A stretch of DNA of 33,800 nucleotides from Haloarcula amylolytica JCM 13557 (GTDB lineage: Archaea; Halobacteriota; Halobacteria; Halobacteriales; Haloarculaceae), in the NCBI RefSeq assembly GCF_000336615.1, contig NZ_AOLW01000014.1:1-33800 (forward strand), given 5' to 3'. A program made the translations under genes and the position numbers. Shown piece by piece: positions 1 to 7,885 of this stretch. The number at the start of each line of letters is the position of its first letter. Positions within the stretch are counted from its first letter, which is position 1. Below the pieces are notes generated by a model. That model saw only the letters and a list, made by a program, of their open reading frames with translations, made no database searches and had not been told where the DNA came from.

Positions 1-236
1 TTTTGATGAGGAGAGTCTTCACTGGTCTCACAGAGTTCAGATACCGAGGTCCCGTCGGCGCAAGCGCCGACGAGGACCTCGTAGATATCTTCAGCTTCAA
101 TTTCAGCATTGTCGCTGAGACCGAGATCAGCTTCCTCGTCAAACGTGTTGACGAGGAAGTTAAGAAGCTGGTCCTCGTGGATTTCACCGTCTGCTTGCTT
201 GGTATTGGACACACCTTCAGCAAGCAGACCTCTCAA
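1..236 (-). CDS. ISH3-type transposase, N-terminal part (runs off left edge)
   Basis: Read on the minus strand, this stretch encodes an acidic N-terminus with phrases such as QADGEIHEDQLLNFLV and AEDIYEVLVGACADGTS. I recognise these from memory as the start of haloarchaeal ISH3-family DDE transposases. The frame is open from a TTG at about 236, right after a TAG stop at 237-239, and a GTG at 210-212 is an alternative start. The frame then continues past base 1 without a stop. Only about 75 residues are present, so the catalytic DDE part lies outside the window and intactness cannot be judged. An 11-bp inverted repeat (about 189-199 and 217-227) brackets the GTG. Confidence 0.7.
   Translation of the reverse strand, partial: MRGLLAEGVSNTKQADGEIHEDQLLNFLVNTFDEEADLGLSDNAEIEAEDIYEVLVGACADGTSVSELCETSEDSPHQ
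189..227 (-). repeat. Inverted repeat around the transposase start
   Basis: GTCTGCTTGCT and its complement AGCAAGCAGAC form an 11-bp stem with a loop of about 19 nt. The candidate GTG start (210-212) lies in the loop. In a transcript reading leftward the hairpin could hide the start region, a known way for IS elements to limit transposase made from outside transcription. That role is inference. Confidence 0.5.
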
Positions 237-302
237 CTAACCGGCTTTGTGAAGTACTGACATTACAGTAAGACCATTTAGTAGGACGAGGCTATTATCA
301 GT

Positions 303-713
303 TCACTCTAACTGAAAGATTTCTATTTTTTCTCCTCGGAGTTCGATAACGACATTTGGGCCTTGCTCTAATTCATATTCTCCGATGACCAACGTCTGCA
401 CTTCTGTGTCACCTGAACGAGAAACTGTTAATTCGTATTTTCCTTCCGCAGTGATTTGAAGCGGGAGGTATACTGTTTGGTCAGCGCCTATCATATAGTC
501 TCCTTCCATTAAAATTGAATCCGAATCTTCTATTTTGAGAGATATACTTTCTCTATTTTCGGTTCGGTTACGAATTTCAAGATACTGCTCCTGCGAGTTT
601 TGAGGAGCGTCAGTCATTGCTGTTGGTGTGCTTGTATTATTTGATGAAGAGGAACAACCTGACAAATAAACAAAGGTAGAGGATGATAGTATTAGAAAAT
701 TTCTTCGGAGCAT
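303..713 (-). CDS. Small secreted lipoprotein (hypothetical)
   Basis: This is a 136-residue protein with an N-terminal RR pair (residues 3-4), a hydrophobic stretch and a lipobox LSGC with Cys20, followed by a Ser/Thr/Asn-rich linker. It fits a haloarchaeal exported lipoprotein anchored on the outer face of the membrane. The remaining part looks like one small beta-rich domain, with alternating hydrophobic strands and the ending VVIELRGEKIEIFQLE, possibly an Ig-like or carbohydrate-binding fold. I recognise no family. The ATG at 711-713 is supported by an AT-rich TATA-like element near 738-746, giving a leaderless or short leader. It stands alone between two IS remnants. Its lower GC than the neighbours suggests acquired DNA. 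Confidence 0.7.
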   Translation of the reverse strand: MLRRNFLILSSSTFVYLSGCSSSSNNTSTPTAMTDAPQNSQEQYLEIRNRTENRESISLKIEDSDSILMEGDYMIGADQTVYLPLQITAEGKYELTVSRSGDTEVQTLVIGEYELEQGPNVVIELRGEKIEIFQLE

Positions 714-814
714 TATTTTATATATGCAATCGCTGTCATAAATACTTTCTCAAACGCATGTCCCGCAGTGTATTGCTTTGTGAACACGAGGCTATTACGA
801 ATAGATTCGAAGAC

Positions 815-868
815 GTATGCATTGAGAGCTCCAGTCTCAACTTCCCTTGAAATCGGGAAGTTGAGACT
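815..868 (+). repeat. IS4-type element end (copy 1) with 13-bp hairpin
   Basis: The motif TATGCATTGAGA-N7-TCTCAACT (816-842) is followed by a perfect 13-bp inverted repeat, GTCTCAACTTCCC (834-846) and GGGAAGTTGAGAC (855-867), with an 8-nt loop. The same motif occurs next to the second copy of this transposase (30337-30364) and at several other places, so it marks the element's terminus downstream of the transposase gene. Confidence 0.65.
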
Positions 869-1044
869 ACAGGGGTTTAGCGGGGCTATGATGCATGGTT
901 TCGGCTGTTTCAGTGGTCGGGAACTTGCTCAGATTGTTCTCCAAACGGCTATTCCTATTGAAATTCCAACGACATGCGCGAATTTAGACGACTTCCGACA
1001 GCGTTGCCACTCAGACACCGCGCTATTACGGGTGGAGAACCTCA

Positions 1045-1819
1045 CTATCCGATTCCGGTTTCTTTCTTCAACAGCGTCAGCGTGTTGTCGGCTGTCACAA
1101 TTGGCGAGTGTTCGTATTCACCGGTCAATTCGACCTGTACGAGTAGATCCACCGCACGCCAAATCGAGTACAACAGACACGCGAATGCGAAGTAGAAGAA
1201 TCGGAGTCCGAAGTCCTTCGAGGTCGTGGCGGCCATGAATCGCTTAATCGACCTGTAGCCACTCTCGATCTCCCAGCGATACCCATACTCAGTGAGGAAG
1301 CTACTACTGCGATTGGACATGAACACTGAGTACTGCCGGTGATCATCGTGTTCAGCGTCCTCTTCCGTCGATAGATCAGCGTTGTCTCTTGCCAATCGTT
1401 CTTCCCGAGATACAACTTCCGGTCAGTTTCGTAGCAGTCCTGGCCGCGCTGAAGTAACCGCTTAGCCTAGGCTTTTTCACTTGTCTGCATCCGCTTCGGG
1501 ACAACGTAGGAGAGCCCACGTCGGCTAAGCATCTCTAAAATATGCTGACTATCGAACTCCCGTTCCATCAACACGCTATCGACGTGGATCATCTCCTCAG
1601 CCGAATCCAAGAGGTCCTCAACGATTGCTAAGCGGGTCTCACCCTTCTGAACTGGCGTGCGTCCAGCACTATCGGAACTGCATTGCCGACTAATTGGACG
1701 GTGGCCCACTGATAGGCGTATTCATCGGTTTTCTCTTTCGTACCGATGCTCTCGTCCTCATGGCCCGTTCTATCGCCCGTGAAGCGATCCACTTCGGTGA
1801 TATCTACGCCGACGATTCC
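1045..1819 (-). pseudogene. IS4-family DDE transposase, decayed
   Basis: The transposase is spread over three minus-strand frames. From the N-side it reads GIVGVDITEVDRFTGDRT, then DARPVQKGETRLAIVEDLLD, then KRLLQRGQDCYETDRKLYLG, and finally a 116-residue C-terminal block. The C-block carries the IS4 YREK signature exactly: Y-2-R-3-E-6-K in YGYRWEIESGYRSIK. It ends LTLLKKETGIG followed by TAG at 1045-1047. Damage seen: a one-base deletion near 1660, an amber codon after QTSEKA near 1465, a one-base deletion near 1375, and a stop near 1830. The N-terminus appears lost. Dead as it stands; a homologous C-terminus occurs at 30009-30134 in the opposite orientation. Confidence 0.85.
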
Positions 1820-1854
1820 AGCTCAGAATAATTCCTCGGTCTCAGAACCCTCGT

Positions 1855-2283
1855 TCAGAAGTCTTTGGATAGTATGAGGACATATCTCTCGAAGTTGTTC
1901 AATCGAGAGTCCCATTCGGCGGTTTCCTCTTCCGAGATGCCTACGAATCTTTTGAGAAAATCTTCCACTATCTCACGGCGAATACGCTGTTTCTGGGTCC
2001 TTCCGTCGGGAGCCGACGGTTCGTCGGCTTCCGACACGTCCTCGGTTGTTCCACCGTCAGGTAACATCTTATCGCCTCTCACATTTGCTCGTGGAACCCA
2101 GAAACGCTTTCGCGGCGGCCGTTGGCCGGCCGCCGCTTCGGATTCAATGAGGATCGTGGTATCTTCACGGGCTACCTGCTTTGCTGTGAGGTTTTCCACA
2201 CGGTACATTTCGACGCGTTCAGGTAGTAAACGCCGTGCTTTTCGCAAACGTTCTGACGAACTCAAGATAGTTGCCCGAGACAA
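1855..2283 (-). CDS. Hypothetical acidic protein
   Basis: A 142-residue minus-strand frame with haloarchaeal acidic composition, a basic N-terminal half and an acidic C-terminal half (SEADEPSAPDGRTQKQRIRR, then EEETAEWDSRL). I recognise no family. It ends about 35 bp before the recognisable part of the decayed IS4 transposase on the same strand, so it could be a host gene into which the element inserted, or the 3' part of an older gene. The plus-strand frame across the same bases is Ser/Arg-rich and looks like its shadow. The start is uncertain, since no clear ribosome site or TATA box is visible. Confidence 0.4.
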   Translation of the reverse strand: MSRATILSSSERLRKARRLLPERVEMYRVENLTAKQVAREDTTILIESEAAAGQRPPRKRFWVPRANVRGDKMLPDGGTTEDVSEADEPSAPDGRTQKQRIRREIVEDFLKRFVGISEEETAEWDSRLNNFERYVLILSKDF

Positions 2284-2358
2284 CGTGATAATTTCACGGA
2301 TTCACACTGTGTCAGTTGTTGAAAATCCGGGTAAACACGCACCAAAACCATAATCGAA

Positions 2359-2369
2359 AATACTATAAT
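2359..2369 (+). promoter_or_regulatory. TATA box for the 2394 gene
   Basis: An AT-rich TACTATAAT element preceded by CGAAAA (BRE-like) lies about 25-30 bases before the ATG at 2394. This is the spacing expected for a leaderless haloarchaeal transcript, and it favours 2394 over the ATG at 2382. Confidence 0.5.
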
Positions 2370-2393
2370 TAGTAGACATGAATGGCCACATGC

Positions 2394-3416
2394 ATGTCAA
2401 TTAATCGACGAGAGGTGGTGAAGACTCTCGGAATAGCAGCCGCAAGTGCAGGATTCACTGGCATCGGGAGTGCGACCCAGAACAGTAGTGTTCAGGTCAA
2501 TTCCGTCTACGGTTCAGAGGAGAGTCCGCTTTCCGAAGGCGATATTATAGACACTCAACAGCAGGCCAAGGCAAATTCAGGGGCCTCCTCCTCGGTAACA
2601 GTGAAACCAGACGATTCGCATGGTCGCATTGTTGGATTTGTGTACGGTATCGACGAGTCGGGACGAGCAACTTTTTATGTAGCCAAGGAACCGGAGGAGG
2701 AAGCAGTTGAACCACAGGACCAGACTGAAAGCGCTGTCTCAAAGGCTAAGGAATTTGAATCGGAACTGAAGAAGGCAAATCGATTATTCACTGAGACGAA
2801 TGCCGTAAGTCCCAGCGGCATCGACCCGGAGTGGGATCATGTTACTAACGGATACACGCCGTACGAACACCGTCCATATGGGAAGCTAGTGGAGTCCGTT
2901 GACGTCTACGAACTCGACGAAGACACCTCAACTAATCGCTTCGCGATGAGACAAAACGCCAATATTTATCCAGGACAAGCCGAATGGGATAACGGTTATC
3001 ACTGGTGGTATGCCGAGCCTGAACACAAGTGGGATCAAGGAGTACTCGATTACAATCTCGTAGATAGAGCGCCAAGAGATGACAAAACTGGAGGGGTTGA
3101 TAAAAAGAGTGTGGCTATCAGCGCTGGAGGCCCTGAGATTAGTTGGCAGTTCTCTCAGCCCGACGTGGCACGATACGACGAATCGAACTCACAGGTAGCA
3201 AAGTGGCACTGGAACGCGATGACTGACCCACTTAGTTATGGGGATAATCAACACGCGCTGTTCAAAACCGGCAGCACTGCGGAGACTAGGGACAATCCGT
3301 CCGACGGCGACACGCTACTGGGATGGGGAACTATGGCGAAATTTACGTCACGGGACCGGGTGGACGCTGACATCGACGAGTTCGGTGCTGGCGGCCGACT
3401 TGAGTACGACGACTGA
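2394..3416 (+). CDS. Tat-exported hypothetical protein
   Basis: About 340 residues. The N-terminus (MSINRREVVKTLGIAAASAG) has a twin-arginine pair and an Ala/Gly-rich hydrophobic core, so export through the Tat pathway is likely; no Cys follows the core, so this is not a lipoprotein. The mature part is acidic, with a Ser/Gln-rich stretch, then aromatic-rich sequence (NGYHWWYAEPEHKWDQG) and a C-terminal part with GGPEISWQFSQPD. The many Trp, His and Tyr residues suggest a folded extracellular beta-rich or ligand-binding domain, but I recognise no family. The ATG at 2382 would add four residues; the TATA box at 2359-2369 favours 2394. The next exported protein starts 54 bp downstream on the same strand. 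Confidence 0.75.
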   Translation: MSINRREVVKTLGIAAASAGFTGIGSATQNSSVQVNSVYGSEESPLSEGDIIDTQQQAKANSGASSSVTVKPDDSHGRIVGFVYGIDESGRATFYVAKEPEEEAVEPQDQTESAVSKAKEFESELKKANRLFTETNAVSPSGIDPEWDHVTNGYTPYEHRPYGKLVESVDVYELDEDTSTNRFAMRQNANIYPGQAEWDNGYHWWYAEPEHKWDQGVLDYNLVDRAPRDDKTGGVDKKSVAISAGGPEISWQFSQPDVARYDESNSQVAKWHWNAMTDPLSYGDNQHALFKTGSTAETRDNPSDGDTLLGWGTMAKFTSRDRVDADIDEFGAGGRLEYDD

Positions 3417-3470
3417 AAGCGGAATGAAACCGCAATAACTATTAGGTTGGTACAGATCATGTGAGTATTA

Positions 3471-4616
3471 ATGGAATATCGTACACGACGCGCAGTTCTT
3501 GGAGCGGTGACCCTTTTCCTCGCCGGGTGTACGAGTGCGACTAAGAAGTTTGATGGCGAAAAAACTCAATCTGACTTAGTTTCATTAGACGAGTCGTGGC
3601 CACAGTCCCGCGGAAATGCGAAGAAGACTGCGTACAGCCAGAACTCAATTGCTTCCGAGGCCCATCAGAGGCGATGGCAAGCAGATGTTGGCACGCATCC
3701 AAACGGCGCATCGATGATTGGAGACGGACAGATCGTCGCCTCAACTATCGGTGACGGAATATCACTAGTCAATGGGCACGGGGAAGTCATGGACACGGAA
3801 TACGTTGGGTTAACTGCGACAACAACACCTGCTATCGTCGGACAAGATTTCGTTGTATCTGCATACGATGAGGCGGTTTATCGCATCAGCTCTGAGGAGA
3901 GTTCGGTTCAATGGAAGTCACAAATAGATGGACGGCCTAGTCCCGTTACTGTTACTGAAGACCTGAATAGTGCGATTGTGGGGACATCAAAAGGTGAACT
4001 GACAGGAATCCGCGCCGAAGACGGCTATCATCAGTGGAATATCAACATTGACGATCCAATCAAAGCCTCACCAGCCGTTTTCGATGGGCGCGCGTACGTT
4101 GGTGGATATAACAGTGGAATCACAGCTGTTTCTATCGAGAACGGAGAAGAGCTGTGGTCCGTTGATACGGCCGGTTGTATTGGGCCTGTGGCAGTTGATA
4201 ATAACAATGAGACGACTATCATCGCTGCTGGCCGAGACAAGATTCTCCGAGGGATTTGCGCCATCAACGGCGATGTTCAGTGGGAGAGGCCGGTGGGGAA
4301 ACATTTGACACCTCCAGCTATTGTTGACGGGACAGTGTTCATCGGTGCTGAGACGAGAGTTGAAAGCTTTGACGTTTCTTCTGGCAACCGTGAATGGAGA
4401 GTTGATTTGGAAGATGTGGTGACGCCACCCGTAGTTACCTCCGAATCGGCAGTTGTCGCCGCCGGTAATGAAGTCGTAGCCATTAATCATAAGGGAGAAG
4501 TTGATCTTACTATTGGTCGGACTAAGAGTCCGCCGATTACCCATCCTGTGGTACTTCCAGAAGGGATTCTCATAGGGACCGAAGACGGCTACTTAGTGGC
4601 GTATATCTCTTCGTAA
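3471..4616 (+). CDS. PQQ-like beta-propeller lipoprotein
   Basis: 381 residues. The signal has RR at residues 6-7, a hydrophobic core and the lipobox LAGC (Cys20), indicating a Tat-exported lipoprotein. The body carries repeated blades with Trp near the end of a strand, for example GYHQWNI, NGEELWSVDT, NGDVQWERPV and SGNREWRVDL, spaced about 40 residues apart. This is the pattern of PQQ/quinoprotein-like beta-propellers (WD40-like PQQ_2 family). In haloarchaea such lipoproteins probably act as extracellular scaffolds or binding proteins; no enzyme residues for PQQ alcohol dehydrogenase are evident, so catalysis is not claimed. It follows the Tat protein on the same strand and may be co-transcribed. 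Confidence 0.85.
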   Translation: MEYRTRRAVLGAVTLFLAGCTSATKKFDGEKTQSDLVSLDESWPQSRGNAKKTAYSQNSIASEAHQRRWQADVGTHPNGASMIGDGQIVASTIGDGISLVNGHGEVMDTEYVGLTATTTPAIVGQDFVVSAYDEAVYRISSEESSVQWKSQIDGRPSPVTVTEDLNSAIVGTSKGELTGIRAEDGYHQWNINIDDPIKASPAVFDGRAYVGGYNSGITAVSIENGEELWSVDTAGCIGPVAVDNNNETTIIAAGRDKILRGICAINGDVQWERPVGKHLTPPAIVDGTVFIGAETRVESFDVSSGNREWRVDLEDVVTPPVVTSESAVVAAGNEVVAINHKGEVDLTIGRTKSPPITHPVVLPEGILIGTEDGYLVAYISS

Positions 4617-5405
4617 GCTAACCTCAAAGGAATTTTCAACGATAGAAGCGACTCGGACAGTTTGTACATTTACTCTGAAGCCACCGCTAAGTCTAAGAGG
4701 GGCTGAATTCCGATAGAGGTAACGAACACTCAGCCCTCTCTTGTTTACTCAGCTTTGGACGTTAGCCTCGGGGAAGTCCGTAATCGGCATCATCTGTTCC
4801 TGCTACTACCTACGTCACGCTTCTGCTTCGCCGCGGACCGCCAATAAAATAGTATCAGCCGGTTCTTGTAGGATGGATAGGGCTGGCGGTCAGTAACCGC
4901 GGAGTTCACTCTTGACAACCCTTTCCTATCTGTTATGTGAACTGTACCTGAAGGAGTAGGGTGAAAAATATCGGCTTTAGATAACAAGCGTACAAGCATT
5001 ATTTTGAGTGGGTTGGTAACAAGTCTTAAAGTGTCATTCTGAGTGTGTCAACTGGAAACTCCACCAGAGCACGAGATTTCAGGATATCAAATTCGACCAC
5101 ACTATAACGCTAATAATCACTTTGAGAGTTGATATTGATATTTTAATTATCGGCAGACTCAATATATATCTGAAAAAGTTGATTTAGAGGCTAGATTAAC
5201 TCCTAAGACCTATTCATTCCGCATTTACAACTAAGACAAGTATTTAGATACTGTCGAAGGCTGATCTCGCCTCGAACTAGTTAGAGGGCAACGCATAGAG
5301 CGTACTCTCTCATCTCTCAGATCCGGACCAATGCAAATCGATGTTCGTTCGTAGCGCTTCGATATTCCGAAAATGGAGTAAAGATAAGACTACAGCGGGT
5401 TTAGA
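4617..5405. other. Gene-poor spacer with a possible relic ORF and an IS-end scrap
   Basis: No convincing gene. A minus-strand frame at 4790-4999 (about 69 residues, ending YWRSAAKQKRDVGSSRNR) is the best candidate but has no recognised family and no clear start. An imperfect inverted repeat, AGAGGGGCTGA (about 4696-4706) against TCAGCCCTCT (about 4731-4740), lies 80-120 bases past the propeller gene and could form a hairpin at its 3' end. Bases 5050-5260 are AT-rich. GACTACAGCGGGTTTA at about 5389-5404 matches the inner part of the IS4-type end repeat seen at 10612-10628, so IS debris is present. Confidence 0.5.
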
Positions 5406-5949
5406 ATGGAAGTAATACAGATATTCAGACGGAACAACGAGCCTGAACTGCTTCGAATCACGTCTCACGCACCACTTCCTGTTGGTCTCGAAACCCAGAT
5501 CAACACACAGTTCCGGACGACACTCTATATACGCGAGGAGTATGGTTTCCTAATCTCATCGCGACATGCCTTCAGAACAATTGCCCGAAAGAGCGTCTGT
5601 ATCTCGTAGCAGATCGACCCTTTATAGCAGTTCTGACCTTCAAATCTGAAATGGGCCAACACGAGCGCACAGAGAAACAGGGGTCACTGTGTTATGAGCG
5701 TCATGTTTGAACTACGTTTCCAAGACAGTCCGGATATCTGATTACAACCCGTCGAGTGAGAACGGTCGTACCAGGGCGTCGAATCGTACACTGGCCAGTC
5801 TTGATGAGGAGTCTATGGGACAGTTCGAAAGACCGCTTGTTTAGGGGTCGCTGTTGGCGGCATTCGTCAGTGCTGGAGAGACAGCTACTGCGCTTGGAGT
5901 GTTTTGTAAAAGGTCCGGTGATCGACGATACTGATACGAATTACCGGAC
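5406..5949. other. Region without an identifiable gene
   Basis: Short frames at 5406-5609 and 5756-6061 on the plus strand have no recognised family, Arg-rich or mixed composition and no promoter that I can see. Segments read as GQFERPLV and LLAAFVSAGETATALGVF in another frame, which looks like old coding DNA, but I cannot name the source. Confidence 0.4.
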
Positions 5950-6127
5950 TCACAAAACCCAACCACAAGTCAGGTTGGTGCGTCTGTCTGGGTCGGGGCA
6001 CGTAAGCCGCCCAACCTCATCCCGCTCGCTTGCCGAACAGGGAGTGCTAGCGCACGGCTGAGGGAACCAACAAAAGCCTCGGGCTACCGAGTCCGAGCTC
6101 AGGTGTTTTGAACTCCGAACAAGCCCG

Positions 6128-6633
6128 TCATCGATACTCCGAGATCGTTCGATACGGGACGTAGTAGCCGATCTCATCGATCCACTTCGACAGCCACTCG
6201 TCAGCAGTAGCTTCGCCGATCCTCCCAGCATCGATTGCAGCCAGCAGAACGCCAACCGAACCACAACGGTCACGCCCTGGTCTTTCGCAAACGACCGGGC
6301 ATCTCCGTCGTCTGTCAGCAGTTGACCGTCGTGTGCGTCGGCGAGGGCGAACGCCTGTGCTTCCCCAGGATCAAGATGCCCCCCAACAACAGCTTCTCTG
6401 TTTGCGACAGTATCCGAAATCGCCGCAACTGGGATTTCGTCATCAAGCGTATCCAGTGCTTCCTGAAGATATGGGTGGTTAGCAACGCCGTGTTCGAGCT
6501 CCTCACGAACGACAGGGACCGTACAGATTCCAGAAAGGTCAGCAACTATCCACAGTTGATCGATGTACGCAAAATTCGAGAGGACAGTCGTGTTCAAGAC
6601 GCTCGGGTTCGCTGGGAGATCGTTACCTGTCAT
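6128..6633 (-). pseudogene. PIN-domain toxin (VapC-like), frameshifted
   Basis: The N-terminal 124 residues form a PIN-type ribonuclease domain with the strand VLNTTVLSNFA, acidic EELEHG, LDPGEAQAFALADAH and LLTDDGDARSFA. After GVTVV a single missing G near 6258-6263 shifts the frame. The expected continuation GSVGVLLAAIDAGRIGEA, ending ISEYR, is readable in the neighbouring frame up to TGA at 6128-6130. Residue 14 is Asn where PIN domains usually carry the first metal-binding Asp. The start ATG overlaps the antitoxin stop by 4 bp (ATGA). With a frameshift and a possible active-site change the toxin is probably inactive, unless the base is a sequencing error. Confidence 0.75.
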
Positions 6634-6998
6634 TTAGCACGTGGCTCCTCATCAGACGAGTCCTCATCATCAAATTCGAGTTCGCGTGCTGCATCTACCT
6701 CGTAGGCTGCGTCGTCTTCGTCAACGAGTCCGAGGCGAAGTTCCACACCGTGCTCACGGAGGATGTCACGCATCGTCCAGCGGTCGACATCAGCGAGTCT
6801 TGCAGCATCACCGAGTGTGATCCGCTCGCGTTCGTAGAGGGCGACCGCAGCTGCAATCCGTTCGTTCTCGTGGTCCTCGAAGTATTCACGCACGAACTCG
6901 CGCAACGCATCGCTCTTGCCCCCGAATACACCAGCCTCGACAGCACCCTCAATGAGGAGGTCGAGGTCATCTGGGTAGGAACCGGTAATTCGTGCCAT
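6630..6998 (-). CDS. Antitoxin of the PIN-toxin pair (UPF0175-like)
   Basis: About 122 residues. The N-terminus (MARITGSYPDDLDLLIEGAV) resembles a ribbon-helix-helix antitoxin. The middle has a helix-turn-helix-like segment with RITLGDAARLADVDRWTMRD, the pattern of UPF0175-type antitoxins, and the tail is very acidic (DDEDSSDEEPRAK). It likely binds and inhibits the downstream PIN toxin and represses their shared promoter. I chose the ATG at 6996-6998: the frame extends to a TTG at 7010, but GGAGAG just upstream of the ATG is a reasonable ribosome site and a TATA-like element lies at 7022-7033. It looks intact while the toxin gene does not. Confidence 0.75.
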   Translation of the reverse strand: MARITGSYPDDLDLLIEGAVEAGVFGGKSDALREFVREYFEDHENERIAAAVALYERERITLGDAARLADVDRWTMRDILREHGVELRLGLVDEDDAAYEVDAARELEFDDEDSSDEEPRAK

Positions 6999-7021
6999 CG
7001 TTCTCTCCAAGACTTCGACTT

Positions 7022-7033
7022 CATACTATTTAT
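7022..7033 (-). promoter_or_regulatory. TATA box for the antitoxin/toxin operon
   Basis: On the minus strand the sequence ATAAATAGTATG lies about 25-35 bases before the antitoxin ATG, giving a very short leader that still contains GGAG. Confidence 0.45.
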
Positions 7034-7052
7034 GAACTGTGCCAGAATGCCG

Positions 7053-7079
7053 TATGCATTGAGACGACAAGTCTCAACT
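7053..7079 (+). repeat. IS4-type end repeat (solo)
   Basis: TATGCATTGAGA-N7-TCTCAACT matches the termini at 816-842, 10564-10590 and 30337-30364. No transposase sequence adjoins it, so it is a solo end or part of a MITE-like remnant. Confidence 0.6.
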
Positions 7080-7258
7080 ACTGCGCTCAAATTCTGACCT
7101 TTGATACACAACACTATTATTGTCCGCATAGGTCCGTGATTCCCTTTATGTATTCTGTAGCTTCAGCCACTCTTGTACTGCAGACGGCAGACGAATCATC
7201 GCAGGGTCACGCATGAGATGCCACCGGCGCTCTTCATGACACGGAGACGATTGAACTC

Positions 7259-7286
7259 GTGCATTGAGAGCGGCGGTCTCAACTTC
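7259..7286 (+). repeat. IS4-type end repeat (solo)
   Basis: GTGCATTGAGAGCGGCGG followed by TCTCAACTTCT is the same motif as the neighbouring copies, 206 bp from the one at 7053 and 110 bp from the one at 7369. Confidence 0.55.
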
Positions 7287-7295
7287 TGTGAGGAT

Positions 7296-7394
7296 GCCGA
7301 AGACCGAATTGTGTCGCAGTTTGTCGAGCAGGCACTCTAATCGGGGCAATCGAAGGGTGATAGCTCCATATGCATTGAAACGACGGGTCTCAAC
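7296..7394 (+). repeat. 99-bp direct repeat, left copy (flanks cydAB)
   Basis: By eye this matches 10491-10589 at about 81 of 99 positions with no gaps, starting GCCGA-GACCG and ending in the IS4-type end motif at 7369-7394. The two copies lie in the same orientation on either side of the cytochrome bd genes. Confidence 0.7.
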
Positions 7395-7885
7395 CCGTGC
7401 CACGTAGCGATCGTCCGGTTCTGACTCACCAGGCTCGTTCCGGCGGTATCTGACTTTCGTGTCGGTTCACGCGGAATCCCAACACCCGCATTCTGGGCTT
7501 CGCTCTTGGGTAGGGGATTGTTAGTGGAGAGCCGCCTGGTGATTTTCTAAGAGTTGAACTACGCGATCAATCGATCCAGAACTGGGGGCGAAACCGGTTG
7601 AACGAGGAATCCCAGGGGTCTCACTCGAGGTGCGAGATCCTCACCAGCAGTCTACGCCACAAGAGCGTCCATGTGATTGATTTGTTCGCCATAATCTCGT
7701 TATCGTCGCCTCTACACACCCAATTCCGTCTTTTTCTTATTTCGCAAACTAACATTGGCATATAGATAATAATACCAATCTATAATGTAAGAAATATAGG
7801 CTTATTGATTAAAATGTTGTGGTGAATGCTCCAAAGTGGGAACCGTGGGGCTACTCATAAGCTATTGTGCCGTAGCGTAAGGTCA
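7395..7885. other. Spacer upstream of cydAB
   Basis: No recognised gene. A minus-strand frame at 7146-7403 runs across the repeats and is not credible. The last 140 bases are strongly AT-rich (about 7740-7815) and contain TATA-like stretches near 7781 and 7790, which probably hold the cydA promoter with a leader of roughly 60-70 nt. Confidence 0.4.

Noticed and set aside
768-1238. Plus-strand 156-residue open frame over the IS4 remnant
   Set aside because: Arg/Ser-rich and antisense to a clear transposase pseudogene; a shadow.
1865-2353. Plus-strand 162-residue frame
   Set aside because: Ser/Arg-rich and opposite an acidic minus-strand frame; the acidic reading fits haloarchaeal coding bias better.
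7146-7403. Minus-strand 85-residue frame between the antitoxin and cydAB
   Set aside because: It runs straight through two IS-end repeats and has no family or start signal.
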